From positions 239,181-303,180 of the forward strand of contig JAEHOE010000150.1 of assembly GCA_016858145.1 (NCBI GenBank): a stretch of DNA of 64,000 nt, in the 5' to 3' direction. The position numbers and the translations under genes were made by a program. The notes under the pieces were generated by a model that was not told where the DNA came from, ran no database searches, and saw nothing but the letters and a program-made list of their open reading frames with translations. This DNA is from Edaphochlamys debaryana. Its lineage: Eukaryota; Chlorophyta; Chlorophyceae; Chlamydomonadales. Shown here in pieces: positions 22,034 through 32,258 of this stretch (position 1 is the stretch's first letter; each line of letters starts with the position of its first letter).

Positions 22034-25000
22034 ATGCGTCCGCTTCGGGGCGCTGCGTGGCGAGCCGAGCCATCCTCGGCTTGCAGCCTGCGCGCAGCCC
22101 CCCTAGCGCCCCAGGCATCACGAGTAGAGCGTTCCAGTCGCGTTAGCAACCGGGCAGCAATCGGCGCTCGCGACCTGTCGTGGCGACGTGGGGCTCGGCG
22201 GCACGTTAGGCCCACAGCGGCCGTGGAGGCGGCCTCTGGCGCTTCAGCTTTGGTGGCGCTGGCTGCTCACCGCCTCGCCGCTTTGGCCTTCACATCCCCC
22301 GGCATCTGCTTTGACGAGGTGCGCGGTGCAACTCCCCCGCCGGCGTGCTCCTGAGGAAAGGGGCTCGGTCAGGGGGCTCCCGCCTCGGCCGGTGCCTCCC
22401 CGCCCTTTGCCCCCCGGGCCCCACCCCCGCGGCCCCTCCAGCCAGCCCCGGCCAGGCGTGTGTGATCTGGGAGCTTTGGCAGCTTGCGGAATGGCACTGT
22501 CGGGGAGTCCAGCGGTCTCTGGTTCTGGTTGCGTTCCCGCCCACCCGATCTCCGCTGGCCCACGTGCCATGTGCCCCAGGAACGCCCCACAGCCTCGCCC
22601 CCGTCCACCTGCGCCCCGAACACCGTGTGGCCCGCGTGTCTTCCAGCCCTCCTCTTTCCCCCTTCCCCTTCCCCACCCCATCCCCTTGCTGCGACGCGAC
22701 GGGGTCCCCCTCAGCCCGCGACCCCCCTCTTCGCCCCCCAACTCCTTTGCACACCCCCTCCCCCCTTCCCTCATCTGCACACACCCTGCCCCCTCCCCCC
22801 TCCCAACCTCCTCCCCCCCATCCCCCCTCCTCCCCCCAGGCCTGCCAGCAGGCCGAGGACCGGGCCTTCGTCCTGGCCCTGGCCCTGCCCATGGCCCTGG
22901 CGGCCCTGGCGGCGGCCTACGTGGCCCGGCCCCCCCCCAAGGAGCTGGCGGAGAGCGGGCGGCTGTTCGAGGACGGGGCCACGGGAACGCTGTTTGAGGC
23001 GCCCGAGGGGGTGGAGCCGGAGCGGGACAAGAACGTGAGGGGGGGGAGGGGGGGGAGGGGTGAGGGGGGGGTGAGGGGTGAGGGTGAGGGGTGAGGGGGC
23101 TGGGGGTGAGGGGGAGGGGGATTGGGAGACGGGGAGGCTGGGGAGGCTGGGGGCTGGGGAGAGGGTTATGTGGCGGAGGTGCGGGTTTAGCCGTGGGGGG
23201 GCCTGTAACGGGGATGGCGAGAAGGCGGGAGGCGGGAGCGGGGAGAATGACAGCAAGTCGCGCTGCACCTCCCCCACACACCGCCGCCCTGTGTCCCGTG
23301 TGGCCCCTTCCCTCCCACGCCGTACCCACCCCTGCGCCCACTTCTCCCTCAATCCCTGCCCGACCCACCCTGCAACCCCCCACCCCGCAGGGCGAGCTGG
23401 CTTTCCGCCCCATCAGCTACACGCCCTGGCCCGTGGACCCCTCGTTCGAGGGCGAGCGCCTGCGCATCCCCGTGGGGCCCGTGGCGAGGAGGGAGCACAG
23501 GTGGGGGGGTGGGGGGTGGGGGGTGGGGGGGTGCATGGGTGTGTGAGCGGGCGGGGAAGGATGCAGGGGCACGTTTGGGCTTCAACAGGTTGGCGGGGGG
23601 TGGCCGGGGTCGAAGGGTGGGGGGTCGAAAGAGGAAGGGGCGGGGGCCTGGCCTGTTGAAACCACAGCCGCGGCCAGCGACCTCCCGCCTGCTGCCCCGC
23701 ACCCCCGCAACCCCCCCCCCATCCCACGCAGGACGTTTGTGTTTGCCCGGGCGCTGCCGGTGCCCTCCGACCTAATCATGGTCACCCTGCCCCGGCCCCT
23801 GGGGGTGGTGCTCGAGGTGGGGGTGGGGGTGGGGGTGGGGGTGGGGGTGGGGGTGGGGGTGGGGGTGGGGGTGGGGGGTGGGGGTGGGGGTGGGGGTGGG
23901 ATGGGTGGTCGAGGCGGGTGGAGTGGAAAGGAGTCATCAGGCCGCAGGGGTGGGGTATGGGGACGGGGTGCCGTCATAGCGTCCGGCCGCCCATTGGTCT
24001 CACTGCCTGCCTGACCGCGGTGGGAAATGGGGCAGCCGCGGCATACAGGTCCAGGCGCCCAGGGTCCTCCGTTCCTGCCGTACCAGCGGAGCGCCGTGCC
24101 TCAGGCTGTGGCACAGCTGTGACCCATCGATCCCCCTCCCCCTCCTCCATCCGTCCTCCCCCTCCACCGCCCGCCACCTTCATTCCCTGCCCCATCGTCC
24201 CCCCGCCCCCCTGCCCCCACCCACCCCCCAGTACGACGAGCGCTTCAAGCGGGCCACCGTGATCGACCTGGTGGAGGGCAGCGTGGCGGAGCAGCGGAGG
24301 AAGGCGAGACACCTGGGGGGGATGACGGGGGTGGGGGTGCCGGGGTTCCGATAGAGTCGTGGGGTTATGGGCGCTTGGATGGGCGCCGGGGGAGGGGCCT
24401 GGGCCGGGCAGCCATGCGCCACCGAGGAACCAATGCGCTCGGCAGTAAAGGTCCTCGCCTGCAGCTGGGGCCTGGGGAACACGAGAGCGTCACCCTCCTA
24501 GTAGCCAGCGTCAGGTAATTCCCCTATCGGGTCAGCGGCACAAGGCCCCGGCCCTCCATACCTCTCACCCCTTCCACCCCTCTCACCCCTCACTTCCCTC
24601 CCCCTCCCCCCCCAGAAAGCCTCCCTGGGCTCCGTGGACCTCCGCGACTGCGTGCTGCCCGGGGACGTGCTGCGCGGCCTCACCTCCACCAACTTCGTCT
24701 ACCCCACCAAGGCGCTCTTCGGGGCCTCGCCGCCCGAGCGACACGTGGTGGGCCTCGGGGGGGGGGGGGTGACCGGGGGGCGGGAGGGAAGGGGGGAAGG
24801 GCGCGTGTGGACGCGCGGCATCGCTCTGGCTCGGGTTGCTCCCTGGCAAGAGTTGTGGGGCCCCCCGAGAAGGGGGGAAAGGGAGGATGAGCAACGGGAC
24901 AGCACTCCCTGGCAAGGGTGGGTGTGAACGCGCACCGCCGCTCTGCCTCCGGTACTCCCTGGGTGACATTGGTGAGGCCGCCGGGGCGGAGAGAGTGTGA

Positions 25001-25315
25001 AAGGGGGATGAGCAGGGGCACAGCCCTCCTTGGCAAGGGTACGTGTTCCCCCTCAGTCACAACACCCATCCGCCATACCCTCCGCCCTTGCCCCCCCCCC
25101 CCCCCATTCCACCCCACCCACCCCACCCCCCGCCCCCCCCCCAGGTGGTCTACGGCGCGGACCAGCAGAGCTGGGACGGCATCTGCGGGGCCATGCGCCG
25201 GGGGGAGCCGCGGGATGGCGACGTGACGCTGGTGCTGGAGCGGCGCAGGCCGCGGGGGGAGGGGGAGCGGGCGCCGCTGCCGCCGGACGCGGGGCTGCTG
25301 GACCGCCTGGTGTGA
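22034..25315 (+). CDS. plastid-type PDZ-domain protein, intact copy
   Basis: Seven exons: 22,034-22,318, 22,840-23,034, 23,391-23,500, 23,732-23,816, 24,232-24,303, 24,616-24,747 and 25,145-25,315. All phases close and give 349 residues. Residues 1-70 are Arg/Ser/Ala-rich with few acids (MRPLRGAAWRAEPSSACSLR), like a chloroplast transit peptide. A hydrophobic segment (FVLALALPMALAALAAAYVA, about 104-123) may span or dock to a membrane. Residues about 205-335 resemble a PDZ domain: RPLGVVLE as carboxylate-binding loop and strand, EGSVAEQ, then PGDVL, ending DGDVTLVLERR. Intron 5 uses a GC donor (aag|gcgaga at 24,304). A TGTAA motif at about 26,075 could end the transcript. The exact plastid PDZ family was not identified, and the binding partner is unknown. 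Confidence 0.8.
23817..23900 (+). repeat. GTGGGG hexamer run in PDZ intron 4
   Basis: Directly after the exon 4 donor at 23,817 lie about 14 copies of gtgggg, many of which could act as donors or fold as G-quadruplexes. The palindrome copies have only short, irregular versions, so this expanded in or was lost from one lineage. Confidence 0.85.
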
Positions 25316-25990
25316 GGGCGCTGGTATGGGTGTGGGTGGGGGGGGCTCTGGCGGCCGCAGCGGTGGTGCAGAGAGAGAGAGACCCCGCCGCCCTGTGTAG
25401 GCATGGCTTGAGGGGGCAGGGGGGTGGGGGGCTGGATCGCCCGGTGTGAGGGCGCTGCCGGGGGTGGAGGGTCCCTTCGAGGGGCGAACGGCAACGGTTT
25501 GGAGAGGGGACAGCGCCACTGGCTGCAGCCGTGGGCTGCCGTACGGACAAGCGCGTGCGTGGGGGCAGGGGCAGGGCGGCAGGGGCCAGGAGGGCGGGGT
25601 GTGACGGGGGGCGTGGCATCAGGTGCGGCAGCGGGGTTGCCCCCTCTGGGGCTTGCTGGGCCTGGGGCTGGGCCCGCAGTGCAGGCTCGCGGGGCCAGCC
25701 AGGGCGGATGGGAGGGATAGCAGTTGGGGTGTCCTGGTGGTGGGCGGTACGGTGATGTCCTTGTACGGCACACTCGGTGGCTGTGACGCCATCCGTTGAG
25801 AGATGCAGGACTGGGGCAAGGCGCTTCGGAGGATGGGGTGCGCTTAGGACAGCTAAGAAGGACGCAACACGTGCAAGCCGCTTCCTGTGTCCCCCTGCCC
25901 AGCATCTCCCGACCTCGTGGCCCCTGGCTGCACCCGAGGCTACTGCACGTCAAGTCTCAAGTGTTGCATGTGGGGACTGCGATCAACATG
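25316..25990. other. 3' region of the PDZ gene
   Basis: No gene is supported. This is probably 3' UTR and spacer between the PDZ gene and the inverted repeat that begins near 25,976. It contains a short repeat of the terminal coding sequence (ctggatcgcccggtgtgaggg at 25,432) resembling the PDZ stop region ctggaccgcctggtgtgaggg, a small local duplication. Confidence 0.4.
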
Positions 25991-26510
25991 GGACGGACGA
26001 ACGGAAGCCGTGTTGGGACCCTGCATCCCGTCACCGGGTCACCCCGACCTGTCGCCTCTCCCACGCTGCTCTCGTTGTAACTGGGTCCTTATGACGTATT
26101 ACATGCTCCGGCCGACCCTTGCTCTTGCGCGGTAGTCCGGTTTGGGTGCGGTCCAGCCCGCCGACATGGACCGCGGTCCTGTCCCGGTCGCGTCCCGACC
26201 ATCGGCGCGCCGAAGGAACCCTCGCCAAGCACCCGCCCGCACCGCAATCCTCGTATTCAGGCTTATCCTTACGCTGCTTCAGCTCAGGCTGGCCCGCTGC
26301 TCGCACGTCGCCTCGCGCAACGGGCCCCGACAGCGACCCGCCGCGCCGTGCAGCGAAACGACTGACCGCCTGAGCGCCGAGCTCATAAGCACGCGGGGCT
26401 CAAGCGCCAGACATATCCAAGCCTAACATCACTATACTACCTACATTTACCAAGCCTCACAGCCTTACTCGCTGCACTCTCACCCGAGCTCGCTCCATCG
26501 ACACGCCCCG

Positions 26511-27321
26511 ATGGCCCCCGACGCCTCCTCCGACTGCTGCTGGATCTGCCTGGGCGGCAGCGAGGCCGGCCCCCTGGATCGCCCCTGCAGCTGCCCTCGC
26601 AGCGTGCACCTGGAGTGCCTGGGCCGCTGGCAGCTGCAGTCCGCGGGACGCAGGTGAGGCCGGAGCCCGGGGGCATGTCACGAGTCCTGTCGGGTCCGGT
26701 CGCGTCACCGGGGGGGGGCAGACAGTGTCAGACGCCCTTACACCGCCTGCCTCTGTCACGGCTTCTCCGTAGCTTGATACCACTTCAGCCCCCAGCCACT
26801 GCCTAGCCATGGCATCGCCTCAGCTCGCATGCCCTATCCTCCCAACTACCGGTGTCTGACCCCTCTCCACCCCCCTCCCCCTCCCGTTCCCTCCGCCCCC
26901 CAGTGAGGAGCACCGCTGCCGCTTCTGCTCCCACCCGCTGCCCCCCCTCGAGGCCTCCCTCACGCCCTCGCACCTGGCGCCCGTCGCCAAGACCGTCACG
27001 CCGTACATGGCCATCGTGTACGGCGGGGAGCAGTACAAGATCCCCGTGCGCCCCGGGCCGGACGGCATGGCCGAGTTCCGTGCGCGCGTCAAGTGCCTGT
27101 TCGGCATGCCGTACGACGCGGAGTTCAACGTCTCGTTCGAGTGCGCTGCGCCCAGCAGCGGCGAGCGGCTCACGCTGGCCGGCATCGGCGCCTTCAACGC
27201 GGCGGCGCACTGCGCGGCCATCTCGGCGGCCAAGCGGGCGGTGGGGGAGGACGGGGGCTTCGAGTGGGGCCCGGAGGCGCCGGCACACCGGGGCGCGGCG
27301 CAGCAGGGGCGGCGCTGTTAG
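26511..27321 (+). CDS. RING-CH zinc finger protein with C-terminal PB1-like domain, copy 1
   Basis: Two exons, 26,511-26,653 and 26,904-27,321, join in phase 2 to give 186 residues. Residues 9-58 form a C4HC3 RING-CH finger: CWIC, CSC, H and C in VHLECLGRWQLQ, then CRFC, with the intron between the two zinc-binding halves. RING-CH proteins are usually E3 ubiquitin ligases that bind E2 enzymes. Residues about 85-165 (YMAIVYGGEQYKIPV to LTLAGIGAFNAA) look like the PB1-like domain seen with this finger in volvocine algae. There is no membrane span, unlike animal MARCH proteins. An identical-layout gene lies inverted at 30,354-31,164. Confidence 0.8.
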
Positions 27322-27752
27322 GGTGAAGACCATTTTATGTGCTCTGTGTGTGTGGGTGATTGGGTTTGTGTGTGGCCAGCGTTGGAGAGCTGGCCGTACC
27401 AGGATGGTGATTGATGACGGGTGCGCATGGTAGTGTCCAGCTAGGGAGGTGCACGGCGGCGGAGACATGGGGTGGGGACATGCTGCATGCAGGACATGGA
27501 GGGAGGGGCGTGCCAACCGACGCAGTTCGACGGCGGTTGAGTTCCCTCAAGGTGCAAGGTGCTAGCTAGAGGGTGTGCTTTGCGCAGTGTGACGTTCACG
27601 TAGACATATGTATGGAGACGAGCGAAGGCAGCAGCGGCGCGCGCTAGCGCGCACTCGGTCCCAGGGCGCACCTGGCAGTGGATGATAGTAACTGCTTTTT
27701 GGCAGTGACGGTCAGTGCCGCCAGGGTGTAGGCTGTAGTCCCCGTTCTGACA
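27322..27752. other. 3' region of RING-CH copy 1
   Basis: The first part (to 27,497) belongs to the inverted repeat. The rest is unique sequence with no supported gene. Confidence 0.4.
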
Positions 27753-27971
27753 TCAAACGCCGAAGCCAAGGCATATGGAGCGGCGGAGCATGGACCGCCG
27801 ATGTCGGACTTCGTTCCCGGCTACGTAGGCAGACCGCGTGTCAAAGACGCTCACGAGGGTCGCAGTCGACCGCCCGGCAAAGGCCACCACCACAAGAAGC
27901 ATCAGGCCCGCCAGCTGCTGTCGGCGGCTGCCCGAGTCTCCAAACAGCTGGCTGCTGCGAGTTGATGCCAT
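27753..27971 (-). CDS. small protein with N-terminal signal anchor, unknown
   Basis: A 72-residue frame starts MASTRSSQLFGDSGSRRQQ and continues with a strong hydrophobic stretch (LAGLMLLVVVAFAG), the layout of a signal peptide or signal anchor with a basic N-flank. The remainder is not recognised. It could be the first exon of a longer secreted protein; no partner exon was found. Upstream on the same strand is lower-GC sequence that could be a promoter. Confidence 0.35.
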   Translation of the reverse strand: MASTRSSQLFGDSGSRRQQLAGLMLLVVVAFAGRSTATLVSVFDTRSAYVAGNEVRHRRSMLRRSICLGFGV

Positions 27972-29565
27972 CCTCTGATGACTGACTGGTGGCCTTGCCG
28001 ATCAACAACGCAGCCAGCAACGCTACAAGTGAGCCGGCGACCCTAATGAGCACTGAGCAGCAGAGCGCGGCTTAAGTACTCGATTGAGGCCTCGACTCGG
28101 CGGATGATGAGTACTGCACTTGCGCACGTACTCAAGCGAAGGTGAACCCGTTCAGCCAGCGGTTGCTTGGTTGTCAGAAACAGCCCCAGCGGGCATCACA
28201 ACCTTCACAAGCAGGTAGGGCTGGCGCCAGGGCGATCGATGCAAGTTGCATTCCGGCCGTCGCCCAGTCACCTTGTGCTGGTCTATCCTGCCCTATCCTG
28301 CCAACATACCCTGTTAATGCGAGCCTCGTTGGGGCCCGGGTATCTGCCACCGGCAACAAACGTCGCTCGACCGTTTCTGCATCGTTTAGGTGCAGTGCTG
28401 ATCCAGGTGCCGCAATACCAACGCTTGCGCTATCCTTTTACCTGGCCTCCCCCTTGATGGGCTGGGAAGGAGTTTCGGCGAGTTCGCTGTATGCATATGC
28501 GCTCTCTCTTTTGCATTCCGTTGCTTTCATAGCGGCGTAGACGCGAGCAGGTCGCTTGCAAAAGGCGTCACTCCCGGCAGGCAGGCCCGACGAGCTTGCA
28601 ATCAACCGCCAGAGTGGTGCGGGTGCGCACCCCTCCGGTTATCCGCCATTCCGGCTGAGCTGATGCCGCCACTACCTGGCCCATCCTCAGCATGCTGCAC
28701 GCAGGTGTTGCAGGTGTGCCAGGGGTACCGGTAGGCGGACTAGGCGCCCAAGGTGCCGCCGCGTACAGCAGTGATCCTGGGCCCGCAGCCTCCACTGGCT
28801 GCACTCCGGTAGTGCAGCAGGCTGCTGCTGTAGCTGCTGTAGCCATCTGCAGCTGCTGCGCCTCGGCAACAGGACAAGACAAGACAAACTTGTGCTCCGG
28901 GTTCACGTCCCGGGTGAAGCACGCACGCAAGGTATACCTCACTGGGCTAGAAACTCGCCGGTCGTCTCGGCAGGGACCGCCGCGTGGCGGCCTGCATGCC
29001 GGGCCGTGCCAGCTGGTGCTCCCGTCAGCAGGGGGAAAGGAGACACGGGAGGGGGGGGGGGGTAGGGACAAAAGTTTCGCACCCCATGCCGCAAAAGTTC
29101 CTGACCCCCTGACCCACCCACCCGGCAGCACTGCGCCAGTGCCACTGCACATGCACGAAACGTACGGCAACCTCTTTCAATACTGCGAATCTACGGACTG
29201 CTCCCCACGTATCGTCTTGCAAGCCATCCTGGGGCGAATGCGAGACTCGGGGTCTGTCCATTGAACATGGCCGCGTCCATCGACCCACAGAGAGGGTCCT
29301 GCCGCACCTAGCGCCGTAGCTCTTAGTGCTTCTGGCTCCTTTTGTGATCAAGTGGCTGTGTGTGACACAACAGGGGGCAGTGGGAATGAAACCCCACGTG
29401 TTCCGCAGCGGGTGGCATGCCGACATGGCCCGTGCCAGCTGGTGCTCCCCTGCTGCGACTGGACGACTGCTGGGAACGGCCCTCTGCCGCCACTGCCGCC
29501 ACTGCCACCGCCGCCGGCCAGCATTGCGAGGATGGCAGTAGCGACGGAGACCTGCATGGCTGGCC
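27972..29565. other. intergenic region without a supported gene
   Basis: Open frames on both strands show no domain or coherent splicing. A phrase gccgtgccagctggtgctcc near 29,003 recurs as cccgtgccagctggtgctcc near 29,428, a local diverged direct repeat of roughly 40 bp. Confidence 0.35.
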
Positions 29566-29930
29566 CCGTCTGGGGCGCAGGCGGCGGCGGCGGCGGCGGG
29601 GGCGGCAGCGACGGCAGCTACGGCCCCAGCGGCGGCCCCAGGGGTAACCCGGCGTTAGTAATTTCTATTTCTATTCCCCAGCGGCGGCGGCGACGGGCCG
29701 TCCAACTTCCAACCGGATCAAGACTGCTCCCCGGGGCGCCAGGGCGAGGGCGAGGCGGGGCCGGGGGAGGACAGCGGCAGTGAGGGCGGCGACGTGACGG
29801 ACAGCGAGGGGGAGGAGGAGGAGGAGGTGCGGCCCGGGCGGCACAAGTCCCACCCCGGCGATGATGCGGGCCCGAGGTCGTGGGGTCGCGGCAGGGGCTG
29901 TAGCTCCGGGGTGAGGTTGCCCAATGGAGT
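29566..29930 (+). pseudogene. partial inverted copy of the glycine-rich gene's last exon
   Basis: Matches 32,259-32,491 in reverse complement, including SYGPSGG, PSNFQPD, the GEGEAGPGEDSGSEGGDVTD acidic stretch and EEEEE. Upstream exons are missing. A 52 bp insertion at 29,637-29,688, bounded by a 13 bp direct repeat (ccccagcggcggc), interrupts it. The substitutions and lost reading context make it a non-functional fragment. Confidence 0.7.
29637..29688 (+). other. 52 bp intron-like insertion with 13 bp direct repeat
   Basis: The insert contains gtaacccgg, then gttagtaa (branch-site-like), a pyrimidine run (tttctatttctattcccc) and ag, and so resembles a 38 bp intron at 29,644-29,681. The parent exon at 32.4 kb is continuous here. 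Its AT-rich composition stands out in an 80% GC context. Confidence 0.5.
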
Positions 29931-30353
29931 GAGGCCTGCCGGTCTGTCACTCAAGCTCCTGCTGAGAGGTCCCGGTGGGGTAGCTGCGTGCGACTGCCCG
30001 CAGCGAGGGGGGCCGGAGGAGGCGAAACGCCACTTCACTTCTATCTATGCTTACCGGTACGTGGCAAAATGTCCGAGCCCGTCCGTCCCCTCCTTTCCCC
30101 TCATCGGTACCCACATCCTATGCCGGCGTACCTACATATGCAGTTATTTACACTCTCTCCAGCACCCACTCATCCCAGCGTCATCCTGCATGCAGCATGT
30201 CCCCACCCCATGTCTCCGCCGTGCACCTCCCTAGCTGGACACTACCATGCGCACCCGTCATCAATCACCATCCTGGTACGGCCAGCTCTCCAACGCTGGC
30301 CACACACAAACCCAATCACCCACACACACAGAGCACATAAAATGGTCTTCACC

Positions 30354-31164
30354 CTAACAGCGCCGCCCCTGCTGCGCCGCGCCCCGGTGTGCCGGCGCCT
30401 CCGGGCCCCACTCGAAGCCCCCGTCCTCCCCCACCGCCCGCTTGGCCGCCGAGATGGCCGCGCAGTGCGCCGCCGCGTTGAAGGCGCCGATGCCGGCCAG
30501 CGTGAGCCGCTCGCCGCTGCTGGGCGCAGCGCACTCGAACGAGACGTTGAACTCCGCGTCGTACGGCATGCCGAACAGGCACTTGACGCGCGCACGGAAC
30601 TCGGCCATGCCGTCCGGCCCGGGGCGCACGGGGATCTTGTACTGCTCCCCGCCGTACACGATGGCCATGTACGGCGTGACGGTCTTGGCGACGGGCGCCA
30701 GGTGCGAGGGCGTGAGGGAGGCCTCGAGGGGGGGCAGGGGGTGGGAGCAGAAGCGGCAGCGGTGCTCCTCACTGGGGGGCGGAGGGAACGGGAGGGGGAG
30801 GGGGGTGGAGAGGGGTCAGACACCGGTGGTTGGGAGGATAGGGCATGCGAGCTGAGGCGATGCCATGGCTAGGCAGTGGCTGGGGGCTGAAGTGGTATCA
30901 AGCTACGGAGAAGCCGTGACAGAGGCAGGCGGTGTAAGGGCGTCTGCCCCTGTCTGCCCCCCCCCGGTGACGCGACAGGACCCGACAGGACTCGTGACAT
31001 GCCCCCGGGCTCCGGCCTCACCTGCGTCCCGCGGACTGCAGCTGCCAGCGGCCCAGGCACTCCAGGTGCACGCTGCGAGGGCAGCTGCAGGGGCGATCCA
31101 GGGGGCCGGCCTCGCTGCCGCCCAGGCAGATCCAGCAGCAGTCGGAGGAGGCGTCGGGGGCCAT
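30354..31164 (-). CDS. RING-CH zinc finger protein with C-terminal PB1-like domain, copy 2
   Basis: Exons 31,022-31,164 and 30,354-30,771, exactly the lengths (143 and 418 bp) of copy 1, give the same 186-residue protein with all eight zinc ligands kept. The intron differs slightly. It lies in the right arm of the second inverted duplication, so the two genes point toward each other. Presence of both intact suggests conversion or a recent event; both could be functional ubiquitin ligases of the RING-CH type. Confidence 0.8.
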
Positions 31165-32258
31165 CGGGGCGTGTCGATGGAGCGAGCTCGGGTGAGAGTG
31201 CAGCGAGTAAGGCTGTGAGGCTTGGTAAATGTAGTTAATATAGTGATGTTAGGCTTGGATATGCATGGCGCTCGAGCCCCGCGCGCTTTTGAGCTCGGCG
31301 CTCAGGCGGTCAGTCGTTTCGCTGCACGGCGCGGCGGGTCGCTGTCGGGGCCCGTTGCGCGAGGCGACGTGCGAGCAGCGAGCCAGCCTGAACTGACACA
31401 AAAACCTTCCTTCTACCTAAGACAAGGATCGCGGGGCTGGTGGGTGCTTGGCGGAGGTGCCTTCGGCGCGCCGATGGTCGGGACGCGACTGCCCATCGAC
31501 CGCGGCCCATGTCGGCGGGCTGGACCGCACCCCTAAACGGACTACCAGACTACCGCGCAAGAGCCAGGTTCGACCAGAGCATGTACTATATCATAAGGAC
31601 CCAGTTACAACGAGAGCTGCGTGGGAGAGGCGACAGGTTGGGATGACCCGGTGAGCACCGGTGACCGGGGTGCAGGGTCCCAACACGGCTTCCTTCCGTC
31701 CGCCCCGTATCGCATGAGTTCCAGTCCCCCGGCGCGCCACAAGCTAAACTCAACGTGCTGTAGCACGCCGCCGGGAGTCGGGGCCAGCCAGGTGGCACGC
31801 ACGTGAGCTTGGGAAGGAGGAGACGCAGGAGCTGATGCTGCGCACCCGCACCGGGGCTGGGAACGTGGCAAGCCCGTGAGGCGGGTCATTCCTGGTCATT
31901 CGACCCCGCACCGGGGCTGGGAACGTGGCGATGGTACCCCATGGCTTACACCCCATGGCCTCCATGGCCTCCATGACCAGCAAGAGCAACCTTGCCGTCC
32001 CTCGTAGGCCCTCAGGCCCCAGCAGGCAGGGGCCACAGCACCGAGAGGCCGGGTCCACCCCGGCCGCCCCTCACGCGCCCACCGGATGGTGAAGAGCACA
32101 CCGGGCACCCTACAGCCAGGCCAGACCCCGCCTGCCAGCCCTGCCCAGCCATGGCGGACTCTGATGGCGGACTCTGGCACCTCCCCAGCTAGTCACCTAC
32201 ACCACGGCCTCACCCCGGAGCTGTAGCCCCGCCCGCGACCCCACCTCCCCGGCACGCA
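31165..32258. other. upstream DNA of RING-CH copy 2 and spacer
   Basis: To about 31,710 it is the diverged mirror of 25,976-26,510 and presumably includes the promoter. Beyond that are short direct repeats: gcaccggggctgggaacgtg at about 31,848 and 31,908, and ccatggcctccatggcctcc near 31,950. No gene is supported. Confidence 0.45.

Larger units (their letters stand above)
25976..31710. repeat. second inverted duplication (arms about 1.5 kb)
   Basis: 25,976-27,497 and 30,183-31,710 are inverted copies with about 2.7 kb between them. Each arm holds a complete RING-CH gene plus about 0.5 kb of upstream DNA. Coding exons are almost identical, while upstream sequence has diverged with indels, so selection or gene conversion has acted on the genes. 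The inner ends meet at the self-complementary word ctgcatgcag. Confidence 0.9.

Noticed and set aside
28890..28925. Possible tRNA T-arm (gggttcacgtcccgg)
   Set aside because: No matching A-box or acceptor stem could be placed around it.
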